Shown here: piece after piece, positions 43,357-51,371 of the stretch | Layout of the letters: each line of letters opens with the position of its first letter | How positions within the stretch are numbered: the first letter of the stretch is position 1 | DNA from: Ruminococcus bromii | GTDB lineage: Bacteria > Bacillota > Clostridia > Oscillospirales > Acutalibacteraceae | Length of the DNA: 64,000 nt | Assembly (NCBI RefSeq): GCF_002834225.1 | Contig: NZ_NNSR01000028.1 | Coordinates: 1 to 64,000 of the forward strand | Reading direction: 5' to 3' | The notes under the pieces: model-generated | Seen by the model: only the letters and a program-made list of their open reading frames with translations | The model's database searches: none | Told to the model about the DNA's origin: nothing | Program-made: the position numbers and the translations under genes

Positions 43357-43413
43357 ATGACGAAAAAATATTGTGTAGATAAAATAAATTCGGCAGGAGG
43401 ACTTGTGTTGTGA
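43357..43413 (+). CDS. Upstream 18-codon frame coupled to the NSS transporter
   Basis: ATG with AAAGGAG reads MTKKYCVDKINSAGGLVL and TGA. Its stop (TGA at 43411) overlaps the GTG start of the transporter (43410), and it contains that gene's AGGAGG site. It may be a coupling leader peptide. Confidence 0.4.
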   Translation: MTKKYCVDKINSAGGLVL

Positions 43414-44744
43414 ATCGTGAAAAATTAGGAAGCCGACTCGGATTTATAATGCTTTCGGCAGGCTGTGCAATCGGTTGCGGAAATGTGTGGAAGTTTCCGT
43501 GGATGTGCGGACAATACGGTGGCGGAAGTTTTATGCTTGTGTACATCATCTGTCTTATTGTTTTGGGAATTCCGTGTTTGATAATGGAATTTTCGGTGGG
43601 CAGAGCGGCACAGACAAGTCCGATTAAAATGTACCGCAAACTTGAAAAGCCAAAGCAAAAATGGGGCGGTTTCGGTTGGGCATGCCTTGTGGGCAACCTT
43701 GCAATTATGGCTTTTTACACAGTTGTTTGCGGTTGGATAATTTACTACTTCATAAATTTTCTGACGGGTAACAACCGTGACCTCGGATTTACCACAATGA
43801 TTGCAAATCCGTCAGTCAATGTTATTTTTATGATGATAACGGTTGTTATCGCCTTTGTTATACTCTCGTTCAACATTCAGGGCGGACTTGAGAGGATAAC
43901 AAAATATATGATGATTGCTTTGCTTGCACTTATGATTGTGCTTGCAATCCACAGTCTGTTTTTGAGCGGTTCGGGTGAGGGTATGACATTTTACCTCAAA
44001 CCCGACTTTTCAAAAATCAACGGTGATGTTGTTGTGGGTGCGATGAATCAGGCATTTTTCTCGCTGTCAACAGGTATGGGCGGTATGGCTATTTTCGGAA
44101 GTTATATCGGCAAAGACCATTCACTTATGGGCGAGGCAATCAATGTTATCTCTCTTGACACACTCGTAGCTCTGCTTGCAGGCATAATCATTTTCCCTGC
44201 CTGCTTTACTTACAACCTTGAAGTTAATTCAGGTCCGAACCTTTTGTTTGACACAATGGCAACCGTGTTCAACAATATGCCCGGCGGAAGAATATGGGGT
44301 TCGCTCTTCTTCCTGTTTATGGTGTTTGCGGCAATGTCAACCGTTTTGGGTGTTTGCGAAAATATTCTTGCAATGATTCGTGATTTGACAGGCTGGTCAA
44401 GAATAAAAGGCAGTCTTATTTGCGGAATTGTAGTGTTTGTGCTTGCACTCACAACGGCTCTCGGATTCAGCGTTCTTCATTTTCAGCCGTTTGCAGAGGG
44501 TACAACATGGCTTGATTTTTGGGACTTCATTGTTTCCACAAATGTTCTTCCTCTCGGTTCTCTTGTGCTTGCTCTGTTCTGTTGCAACAAGTTCGGCTGG
44601 GGTTGGGATAACTTCATTAAAGAAGCCAACATGGGCATCGGTATGAAAGTGCGTTCGTGGATGAAACCGATTTTCAAATATGTAGTTCCTACAGCTATCG
44701 CATTTATCTATGTTTACGGACTCGTCACCTTTAAATGGCAATAA
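43410..44744 (+). CDS. Sodium-dependent amino-acid/neurotransmitter symporter family (NSS)
   Basis: 444 residues, GTG start with AGGAGG. Eleven to twelve transmembrane segments. NSS signature in helix 1: GFIMLSAGCAIGCGNVWKFPW, with the unwound substrate/sodium site, and FSLSTGMGGMAIFGSYI in helix 6. Bacterial members take up amino acids such as tryptophan, tyrosine, methionine or alanine; the substrate here is not clear. Divergent from a LysR gene. Confidence 0.93.
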   Translation: MNREKLGSRLGFIMLSAGCAIGCGNVWKFPWMCGQYGGGSFMLVYIICLIVLGIPCLIMEFSVGRAAQTSPIKMYRKLEKPKQKWGGFGWACLVGNLAIMAFYTVVCGWIIYYFINFLTGNNRDLGFTTMIANPSVNVIFMMITVVIAFVILSFNIQGGLERITKYMMIALLALMIVLAIHSLFLSGSGEGMTFYLKPDFSKINGDVVVGAMNQAFFSLSTGMGGMAIFGSYIGKDHSLMGEAINVISLDTLVALLAGIIIFPACFTYNLEVNSGPNLLFDTMATVFNNMPGGRIWGSLFFLFMVFAAMSTVLGVCENILAMIRDLTGWSRIKGSLICGIVVFVLALTTALGFSVLHFQPFAEGTTWLDFWDFIVSTNVLPLGSLVLALFCCNKFGWGWDNFIKEANMGIGMKVRSWMKPIFKYVVPTAIAFIYVYGLVTFKWQ

Positions 44745-44766
44745 ATAAAATTTGATACACAAAATA

Positions 44767-44802
44767 AAATCCGTATGGAGCAATCTTCATACGGATTTTT
44801 TC
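44767..44802. terminator. Terminator after the NSS transporter
   Basis: AAATCCGTATG / CATACGGATTT stem followed by TTTTT on the plus strand; it also faces the converging acetyltransferase remnant. Confidence 0.75.
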
Positions 44803-44805
44803 GGT

Positions 44806-45090
44806 TTAAATATTCATTTCCTTGTATTCTCTGTAGGTTTTGAATCCTACGGAATCGTAAAACTTCATTGCACCCTCGTTAAATTCCCACACATCAAGTT
44901 CCAGCCTGTCAAAGCCTCTGTCCTTAGCCTCTTGTTTGCAGAAATTTATCAGCTTGGTTGCAACACCCATTCTGCGGAAGTTTTCATCAACTCCGAATTC
45001 TGCAATCTGATAGAATTTTCTCTGCAAACCGTACGGAGATTTCTCCTTGACTATGTATTCAACAGTTGCAAATCCGCATTCAATTTTCCA
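44806..45090 (-). pseudogene. GNAT acetyltransferase remnant, 5'-truncated
   Basis: The open frame begins after a TAA at 45091-45093 and has no start codon until an internal TTG. It reads WKIECGFATVEYIVKEKSPY, then FGVDENFRRMGVATKLINFC with the acetyl-CoA loop, ending FYDSVGFKTYREYKEMNI. This is the C-terminal two-thirds of a GNAT protein. The N-terminal part is missing, and cysE begins just beyond. Confidence 0.75.
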
Positions 45091-45103
45091 TTAAAGCGTA
45101 AGC

Positions 45104-46033
45104 TTAAATCATCCAATACCAATACTTGTCCTGATTGTTTTCCGAAAGGTCGGGGCTGAACTGGAGTTCGGGGTTTTTAATGCTTACTTTCATACCCTCG
45201 GTAATTGAGTTCACAATAAAGGCATTACCGCCGATTGTTGCACCCTTGCCGATTACGGTTTCACCGCCGAGAATAGTTGTACCCGAATAGATTGTAACAT
45301 TATCACGGATAGTAGGATGTCTTTTAACACCTTTAAGCTGCTGACCTTTTCTTGTTGACAACGCACCGAGGGTTACACCCTGATAGATTTTTACATTCTC
45401 GCCTATCTCGGTAGTTTCACCGATTACGATGCCTGTACCGTGGTCGATGAAAAAATACTTGCCGATTGTCGCACCCGGGTGAATATCAATTCCCGTAAGT
45501 CCGTGTGCATACTCCGAAAGCACTCTCGGAATCATCGGGATTTTAAGCTTCCACAATTCATGTGCCACTCTGTAAACCGTGATTGCAAAAAATCCGGGAT
45601 AGCAAAGAATGATTTCATCCGTACTGTATGCGGCAGGATCGCCGTTAAAGGCCGCAACAACATCTGTTGCAAGGTAATCGCGGATTGACGGAATCTTTGA
45701 GAGAAACTCATAAACCAACTTTTCTGACTTTTCCATAACCTCATCATATGAAAGGTCGTTGCACTTTTCGCAGCCCTTTAAAGCCTTTGCAATCTGTTTT
45801 TTAAGGTTGTACTGAATAAATTCTATTCTGTCGCCTACAATATAGCCGATGTATTCTTCTCTTACTCTGTTCTTGTCAAAGTAGCCCGGAAACAACAGCT
45901 TGCGGATTTCTTCAAGCACATGAATAAGCACAGATTTGTTGATAATGTTATCCTCCGAAAGTCTGCAAGTCTGTTCATGCTTTGAATAGCTTTCGAGAAT
46001 TTCATTGACTGTTTTATTTATATTATCATTCAT
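45104..46033 (-). CDS. cysE: Serine O-acetyltransferase (EpsC/CysE type)
   Basis: 309 residues. Makes O-acetylserine for cysteine synthesis from serine and acetyl-CoA. The N-terminal 170 residues are the long helical extension of the EpsC group. The hexapeptide domain has [44 protein letters not shown], with the catalytic His/Asp pair, and [15 protein letters not shown]. Its start overlaps maf by 8 bp. Location inside an excisable element is odd for such an enzyme. Confidence 0.95.
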   Translation of the reverse strand: MNDNINKTVNEILESYSKHEQTCRLSEDNIINKSVLIHVLEEIRKLLFPGYFDKNRVREEYIGYIVGDRIEFIQYNLKKQIAKALKGCEKCNDLSYDEVMEKSEKLVYEFLSKIPSIRDYLATDVVAAFNGDPAAYSTDEIILCYPGFFAITVYRVAHELWKLKIPMIPRVLSEYAHGLTGIDIHPGATIGKYFFIDHGTGIVIGETTEIGENVKIYQGVTLGALSTRKGQQLKGVKRHPTIRDNVTIYSGTTILGGETVIGKGATIGGNAFIVNSITEGMKVSIKNPELQFSPDLSENNQDKYWYWMI

Positions 46034-46589
46034 ATGAATACTCCTTTTTCAAAATCCTGTTTAATTCACTTACGGGAAGTCCGACAACATTAAAATAGTC
46101 GCCGTCAATCTTCTTTACAAGCAGAGAACCTTTGCCCTGTATTCCGTATGCACCTGCCTTGTCAAAAGGCTCGCCCGTTGCAATGTACTCCTCAATTTCC
46201 GAATCGGAAAGTTCAAAAAATTCAACAAGCGTTACATTGGAAAATGATTTTGCAACACCGTTTTTGACGGTACAACAACCCGTGATAACCTTGTGCTGTC
46301 TGCCCGAAAGCAGCTTTAACATATTCTCGGCATCTTCCCTGTTCTTAGGTTTGCCGAGCATTTTTCCGTCAACAAAAACTCCCGTGTCACAACCGATTAC
46401 AATATCTTTTTCATAGCCGTTTTTTGAAATATACAATGCCTTTTTGACGGCAAGATATTCGGGACGCTTTTCAAGCGGAACATTGTTCTCAACCGTTTCG
46501 TCAATGTCTGCGGGAACAATTTTAAAATCGGTTGTTATAAAACTTAAAAGCTCTTTTCTTCGTGGTGAAGCAGATGCAAGTACAATCAT
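46026..46589 (-). CDS. maf: Maf-family nucleotide pyrophosphatase
   Basis: 187 residues. Maf/YhdE nucleoside triphosphate pyrophosphatase. Signature: [12 protein letters not shown] at the N-terminus, [17 protein letters not shown] and [25 protein letters not shown]. Removes non-canonical nucleotides. Overlaps cysE by 8 bp, so the two are cotranscribed. Confidence 0.95.
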   Translation of the reverse strand: MIVLASASPRRKELLSFITTDFKIVPADIDETVENNVPLEKRPEYLAVKKALYISKNGYEKDIVIGCDTGVFVDGKMLGKPKNREDAENMLKLLSGRQHKVITGCCTVKNGVAKSFSNVTLVEFFELSDSEIEEYIATGEPFDKAGAYGIQGKGSLLVKKIDGDYFNVVGLPVSELNRILKKEYSYE

Positions 46590-46720
46590 AATCTATCTCC
46601 GTAAAATTACTTTTGACTATTGTAACATAAAACCGAAATAAATAAAAGATGATTATACAAAAAACACAAAATGTACAGCAATAATCAGCTATTCGGATTG
46701 ACCGCACTCCGCACTTTGTA

Positions 46721-46749
46721 TTGACAATAATTTTGCAAAGTGCTATATT
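46721..46749 (+). promoter_or_regulatory. Sigma-A promoter of the CobW GTPase
   Basis: TTGACA, 17 bp, TATATT, about 60 bp upstream of the ATG at 46808. Confidence 0.75.
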
Positions 46750-46807
46750 TAAGGACAGCGGTAATCCGCATAAAATAAGCACAATTCAACGAAGGGAAAT
46801 GAAATAT

Positions 46808-48091
46808 ATGGCTAACATTAAGCTTCCTGTTCCCGTAACGCTTCTTACAGGTTATCTCGGTGCAGGCAAAACTACTCTTATCAACCATGTCCTCGGCAAT
46901 CAGGAGGGCTACAAATGTGCCGTTATCGTAAACGATATCGGTGAAGTAAACATTGACGCAGAGCTTATTCAAAAGGCAGGCGTTGTTACTCAGAAAGATA
47001 CAAACCTTGTTCCGCTTACAAACGGCTGTATCTGCTGTACTTTGAGCGTTGACCTTATCAACCAGATTACAGACCTTGTAAAGTCAGGCAAGTTTGACTA
47101 CATTCTCATTGAGGCAAGCGGTATTTGCGAACCCCTTCCGATTGCACAGTCAATCTCAGTTCTTGAGGGCGATAAGGAAAACAATATACCGGAGCTTGTC
47201 CGTCTTGACAACATTGTTACAGTTGTTGACGCACTCCGTATGGCAACGGAATTTGGCTGCGGTGATGATCTCCTCAAGGAAGATGTTGACGAAGAGGATG
47301 TTGAAAGTCTTCTTATCCAGCAGATTGAGTTCTGTTCAACAATCATCCTCAACAAGGTTGACAAGGTAACAGAGGAACAGCTCAAGAGAGTTAAGGCTAT
47401 GATTAAGACACTTCAGCCAAAGGCACGAATTATTGAATCACAGTTCGGCAAGGTTGAAGTTAAGGATATTCTCGATACAAAGTGCTTTAATTTTGAAGAA
47501 ACAGCCGCATCCGCAGGTTGGGCTCAGATTTATGATAAGGATGAAGATGACGAGGATACAGACCGTCACGGTCATCATCACCACCATCACCACCACGATG
47601 AAGACCATGACGAACATGAGCATCACGATCATGACAATGATGAGGACGGTCTTGACCACTCTCATTGCGACCACGAACACGGTCATTGCTGTCACCACGA
47701 CCACGATCATGAGGACGGCGAAGAAGAATACGGCATCGGTTCATTTGTTTACCACCGCATTCGTCCTTTCAATCAGGACAAGCTCCAGCAGTTTGTTGAG
47801 AACTGGCCAAAGAGCGTAGTCCGTGCAAAAGGTGTTCTCTGGTTTGATGACAAGAGAGAAGATGTTTATGTATTCGAGCAGGCAGGCGTTCAGATTACTG
47901 CTACGGAACAGGGCAAGTGGCTTGCCGCATTCCCAAAGAAACAGCAGAAGCTCTATCTTGCAGAGTATCCCGATATGGCTGAAAAGTGGGACGAAAAATA
48001 CGGTGACAGAGAAATCAAGCTTGTATTCATCGGTCAGCATATGGACAGGCACGCAATTGTTGACGCACTTGACGAGTGTCTTTCAGACTGA
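46808..48091 (+). CDS. CobW-family GTPase with His-rich metal loop
   Basis: 427 residues from the ATG at 46808 (MANIKLPVPVTLLTGYLGAGK), with AAGGG upstream. COG0523/CobW G domain: Walker A GYLGAGKTT, the metal-binding GCICC motif (NGCICCTLS), LIEASGICEP and NKVD. A histidine/aspartate-rich stretch (about 255-310) follows, then the CobW C-terminal domain (GVLWFDDKREDVYVFEQAG). Such proteins are zinc or other metal chaperones. No Zur site was confirmed at its promoter. Confidence 0.93.
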   Translation: MANIKLPVPVTLLTGYLGAGKTTLINHVLGNQEGYKCAVIVNDIGEVNIDAELIQKAGVVTQKDTNLVPLTNGCICCTLSVDLINQITDLVKSGKFDYILIEASGICEPLPIAQSISVLEGDKENNIPELVRLDNIVTVVDALRMATEFGCGDDLLKEDVDEEDVESLLIQQIEFCSTIILNKVDKVTEEQLKRVKAMIKTLQPKARIIESQFGKVEVKDILDTKCFNFEETAASAGWAQIYDKDEDDEDTDRHGHHHHHHHHDEDHDEHEHHDHDNDEDGLDHSHCDHEHGHCCHHDHDHEDGEEEYGIGSFVYHRIRPFNQDKLQQFVENWPKSVVRAKGVLWFDDKREDVYVFEQAGVQITATEQGKWLAAFPKKQQKLYLAEYPDMAEKWDEKYGDREIKLVFIGQHMDRHAIVDALDECLSD

Positions 48092-48111
48092 TAAAATCTT
48101 ATAAAAATTGA

Positions 48112-48142
48112 GGGCAACGGAATCCGCTGCCCTTGTTTTTTT
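48112..48142 (+). terminator. Terminator of the CobW gene
   Basis: GGGCAACGG / CCGCTGCCC stem followed by TTGTTTTTTT. Confidence 0.7.
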
Positions 48143-48158
48143 GTTGGATATACAAAAA

Positions 48159-48183
48159 CGGCAGTCCGATTTGGACTGCCGAA
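48159..48183 (-). terminator. Terminator of the lipoprotein gene
   Basis: CGGCAGTCC / GGACTGCCG stem followed by TTTTTG on the minus strand. Confidence 0.7.
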
Positions 48184-48205
48184 ATTTTTGCACCGTTAAG
48201 TTTTA

Positions 48206-48595
48206 TTACTTTGATGACTCTGTTGTTGATGCCTCAGGCTTGAAGTTAGCGTCAAATGTGAAAACGAGCTTTGTACCATCTTTTTCCATTGTAATAACAC
48301 CGTCTTTGAGTGTGTATGGAATGCTCTCGCCGTCTGCTGTAAAGTTCTTGTCATCGTATGTGAGCTCCTGCTCCTGACCGGCTGCAGAAAGCTTAGCCTT
48401 GCCGTCTTCTTTAAGAAGAATGTAGCCTTTGTCCATACCGACAGCGGCAAGAGTACTGCTGTCAAAGCTCATACCGCTTGCTTCTGCACTTGTAAGCTTG
48501 TAATAGCCGAGTGTTGAATTACCGCAAGCTGTAAGTGAAAGCACCATAAGAAGTGCCATAACAGCCGCAACGCTGATTGTGAAAATTCTTTTCAT
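48206..48595 (-). CDS. Small lipoprotein
   Basis: 129 residues. Signal peptide with lipobox (LSLTACGN, Cys at about residue 24), so exported and lipid-anchored. The mature part is beta-rich (GYYKLTSAEASGM, AKLSAAGQEQELTYDDKNF, DGVITMEKDGTKLVFTF), like small clostridial DUF-type lipoproteins. Single gene with its own terminator; function unknown. Confidence 0.8.
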   Translation of the reverse strand: MKRIFTISVAAVMALLMVLSLTACGNSTLGYYKLTSAEASGMSFDSSTLAAVGMDKGYILLKEDGKAKLSAAGQEQELTYDDKNFTADGESIPYTLKDGVITMEKDGTKLVFTFDANFKPEASTTESSK

Positions 48596-48766
48596 TTGTT
48601 TTTCCTCCGTTTTCCTTATCGGGATTTCTCATTTTTTCAGGCTTTGTGCCTTTGTCAGTGAATGACACGATTATTATAGCACAATGGCATAAACTTTTCA
48701 AGGTTATTTGTAAAAATATGTAAAAAAGCACCCTTTCGAGTGCTTTCCTAACCTAATATTCAGTTA

Positions 48767-49564
48767 TCAGTTGAACCTTGACAAAAATACCTGGGTTCTT
48801 GGATTTTGCGGATTGTTGATTACCTGTTCGGGAGTGCCTTCTTCGGCGATTACACCGTCAGCCATAAAAATGATCTTGTCGGCAACATCTCTTGCAAACT
48901 CAATTTCGTGAGTTACAACAATCATTGTGCTGTCGGAGGTTTTAAGACTGCGGATAACATTAAGCACCTCACCCGTGAGTTCGGGATCAAGTGCGGAGGT
49001 AGGCTCGTCAAAGCAGAGCACATCGGGATTGAGTGCAAGCGCTCTTGCAATTGCAACACGCTGTTGCTGACCGCCGCTGAGATTACAAGGATATGACTCG
49101 CTCTTTTCGGAAAGTCCTACCCTTTCAAGCAAAGACTTCGCATTGTTCTTGATAATTTCAAGTGCCTCTTTATAGCTTTTTGCGCCCATATATTCGCCTG
49201 TCTGCTTTATCTGCTCTTTTGCGGCAAGCTTTGGAGCAAGCATAATATTCTCGATAACCGTATATTGCGGAAACAGGTTAAATGACTGGAACACAAGTCC
49301 GAAGTGAAGCCGTCTTTTTCTGATTTCGCTGTCGCTCTTTGCAGAGCTGTCATTGCTGTCAAAAAGCACCTTGTCATTGACGGAAATCTTGCCGTTGCCC
49401 GGAGTTTCAAGAAAATTAAGACACCTTAACAGCGTAGTCTTGCCAGATCCCGATGAGCCGATAATCGCAAGCACCTCACCCTTTTTAAGAGAAAAGCTGA
49501 TATCTTTCAAAACCTCTGTTTTGCCGTAGCTTTTGCGGATGTTTTCAACATTTAACAAAGACAT
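48767..49564 (-). CDS. Polar amino-acid ABC transporter, ATP-binding protein
   Basis: 265 residues. Walker A GSSGSGKTT, signature LSGGQQQRVAIARALAL, Walker B VLCFDEPTSALDPE. Typical GlnQ/TcyC-type ATPase of the polar amino-acid uptake family. It is last in a three-gene operon behind the permease (12 bp gap). Confidence 0.95.
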   Translation of the reverse strand: MSLLNVENIRKSYGKTEVLKDISFSLKKGEVLAIIGSSGSGKTTLLRCLNFLETPGNGKISVNDKVLFDSNDSSAKSDSEIRKRRLHFGLVFQSFNLFPQYTVIENIMLAPKLAAKEQIKQTGEYMGAKSYKEALEIIKNNAKSLLERVGLSEKSESYPCNLSGGQQQRVAIARALALNPDVLCFDEPTSALDPELTGEVLNVIRSLKTSDSTMIVVTHEIEFARDVADKIIFMADGVIAEEGTPEQVINNPQNPRTQVFLSRFN

Positions 49565-49576
49565 AACCTTTCCCCC

Positions 49577-50227
49577 TTAACCCTTGTAGTAATCAAGCTT
49601 TTTCTCGATAAATGAGAAAAGCAAGGTAAGAATTCCGCAGAATGCGAGGAAGAATACTGCCGAATAGAAAAGCGGCCAGATGAGTCCCTGCATTGAGAAG
49701 TCCTTTGCTCTCATAAGAATTTCCGGAATTGCGATAACGCTTGAAAGCGAAGTATCCTTTACAAGAGTAATAATTTCGTTGCCCATGGGTGCAGTAATTT
49801 TCTTTACAACCTGCAAAAGAACAACCTTAAAGAAAATCTGACCCTTTGTCATGCCGAGCACCTGACCTGCCTCGTACTGTCCCTTTGGAACAGACTCGAT
49901 ACCGCCACGGAAGATTTCAGAAAAATATGCGGCATAATTGATTATAAATGCGATAAGTGCGGCATTCATTCGTGCAAATGTCACACTGCCGTTTGACACA
50001 AGCGGCGGAACATAGAACACTACGAAAAGCTGGAGCATCAGCGGAGTACCTCTGATTATCCACACAAATGTTTTTGTCAGCCATTTTAACGGCTTGAATT
50101 TTGACATTGAACCCATTGAGATAATAAGTCCGAGCGGAATTGCCGCAAGCAGGGTTACAATGAAAATTATACAGTTTTCTCCGAATCCCTCAAGCAACTG
50201 ACCGCTTACATTAAAAAATTGATCCAT
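49577..50227 (-). CDS. Polar amino-acid ABC transporter, permease
   Basis: 216 residues from the ATG at 50227 (MDQFFNVSGQLLEGFG); a TTG at 50248 would add seven residues. HisM/GlnP-type permease with about five transmembrane segments and the EAA motif (GQYEAGQVLGMTKGQIFFKVVLLQVVKK). It is followed at 12 bp by its ATPase and preceded by a terminator hairpin after the binding protein gene, which suits lower permease expression. Confidence 0.93.
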   Translation of the reverse strand: MDQFFNVSGQLLEGFGENCIIFIVTLLAAIPLGLIISMGSMSKFKPLKWLTKTFVWIIRGTPLMLQLFVVFYVPPLVSNGSVTFARMNAALIAFIINYAAYFSEIFRGGIESVPKGQYEAGQVLGMTKGQIFFKVVLLQVVKKITAPMGNEIITLVKDTSLSSVIAIPEILMRAKDFSMQGLIWPLFYSAVFFLAFCGILTLLFSFIEKKLDYYKG

Positions 50228-50319
50228 TTTATATACCACTCTATCCAAGTATTTTCAGTTTTGAATATATCAAAAGGCTTACAAATTTGAACCTGTAAAT
50301 TTATAATCAATAAAAAGCA

Positions 50320-50345
50320 CAACGGGCGAACATAGTCCGCCCTGT
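50320..50345 (-). terminator. Intra-operon hairpin between binding protein and permease
   Basis: ACAGGGCGGAC / GTTCGCCCGT stem with a short loop and a GCTTTTTATT tract on the minus strand. It would reduce transcription into the permease and ATPase genes. Confidence 0.6.
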
Positions 50346-50369
50346 ATGTACAAGCTTATTTTAATTAAA

Positions 50370-51182
50370 TTATTTCTTTTTTACAAGAAGAAGATCCTGA
50401 AGGCTGTACTTCTCTGCAATCTTATCAAGTGTGCCGTCATCGGCAACTGCCTGAATAGCATCGTTAAGCTTTTTGAGTGTTTCGGGGCTGTCCTTACGAA
50501 GTGCAATACCGTACTGCTCAGGTGAAAAGTCCTTGCCGTCAACAACCTTGAGGTCAGAATAATCCGAACCGCTCTTGAGTGTACCGATTGACATTACATA
50601 GTCGATAACCGCAACATCTGCTGTGCCTGACTTAACCTCGAGAAGGGCCTTAGCCTGTGCGTCAACTGAAACATACTTTGCACTTGAGAAGAACTCGTCT
50701 GTCTGAGCAACAGTTTCACCTGCTGACTTCTTCTCTGCAACTACTGTCTTATCCTTGAGGTCATCTGCTGACTTGATTTTGTCTGCAACATCAGATTTTG
50801 CAACCATAACCTGCTTGTTTTCCATATAAGGAGTTGAAATATCCATTGTTGACTTTCTGTCGTCATCAATTGTAAGACCGTTCCAGATGCAGTCGATTGT
50901 CTTTGAGTTAAGCTCAACTTCTTTTGAATCCCAGTCAATTTTCTGGAACTTTGGAGTAACGCCCATTTTCTCGCAAACTGCCTCTGCAAACTCAGTTTCA
51001 AAACCTGTAAGCTTGCCGTCTGCATCGAGGTAGTTCATCGGCTCAAAATATGTAACACCGATAACAAGCTCTCCCTTGTTTGAGATATAATCCCAGTCCG
51101 TTGCAGAAGAACCGCAACCTACAAAAATTGACGCTGACATTGCACCTGCAAGAAGTACAGAAAGTAACTTTTTCTTTTTCAT
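50370..51182 (-). CDS. Polar amino-acid ABC transporter, substrate-binding lipoprotein
   Basis: 270 residues. Lipoprotein signal peptide (GAMSASIFVGCGSS). Bacterial periplasmic binding fold type II with GELVIGVTYFEPMNYLDADGKLTGFETEFAEAVCEKMG and DCIWNGLTIDDDRKSTMDISTPYMEN. Substrate is a polar amino acid. The nearness of cysE invites a cystine/cysteine assignment, but that is only inference. Promoter at 51255-51283. Confidence 0.92.
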   Translation of the reverse strand: MKKKKLLSVLLAGAMSASIFVGCGSSATDWDYISNKGELVIGVTYFEPMNYLDADGKLTGFETEFAEAVCEKMGVTPKFQKIDWDSKEVELNSKTIDCIWNGLTIDDDRKSTMDISTPYMENKQVMVAKSDVADKIKSADDLKDKTVVAEKKSAGETVAQTDEFFSSAKYVSVDAQAKALLEVKSGTADVAVIDYVMSIGTLKSGSDYSDLKVVDGKDFSPEQYGIALRKDSPETLKKLNDAIQAVADDGTLDKIAEKYSLQDLLLVKKK

Positions 51183-51254
51183 AATTATTCCTCCGTAATC
51201 TGATATACTCTCTACCTATGTTCTGCAAATCACCTTGCAAAACAACCTCTGTAT

Positions 51255-51283
51255 ATTATACATTAGTGCGTTAGCAAAGTAAA
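51255..51283 (-). promoter_or_regulatory. Sigma-A promoter of the ABC transporter operon
   Basis: TTTACT, 17 bp, TATAAT on the minus strand. Confidence 0.7.
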
Positions 51284-51306
51284 GTGTTTTCGAGAAATTT
51301 GCCGAA

Positions 51307-51335
51307 GAATTTTCTTCCAATCGCAGGCATATTAT
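51307..51335 (+). promoter_or_regulatory. Candidate mother-cell promoter of the recombinase
   Basis: GAATTTT, 14 bp, CATATTAT resembles a sigma E promoter (ATATT-type -35, CATA-type -10). The -10 region GGCATATTAT is identical to the one before cotJA. No good sigma-A promoter was seen for the recombinase. Confidence 0.45.
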
Positions 51336-51371
51336 TGCATAAAAGAATTATTACTGCAAGAGGTGGCTAAT

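Noticed and set aside
47438-47744. Antisense frames rich in Val/Ile or His across the CobW gene
   Set aside because: They arise from the complement of His/Asp codon runs; the sense frame is a clear GTPase.
51262-51277. TTAGTGCGTTAGC as a further iron operator before the ABC transporter
   Set aside because: It lacks the inverted GCTAA arm; the two parts are in the same orientation.
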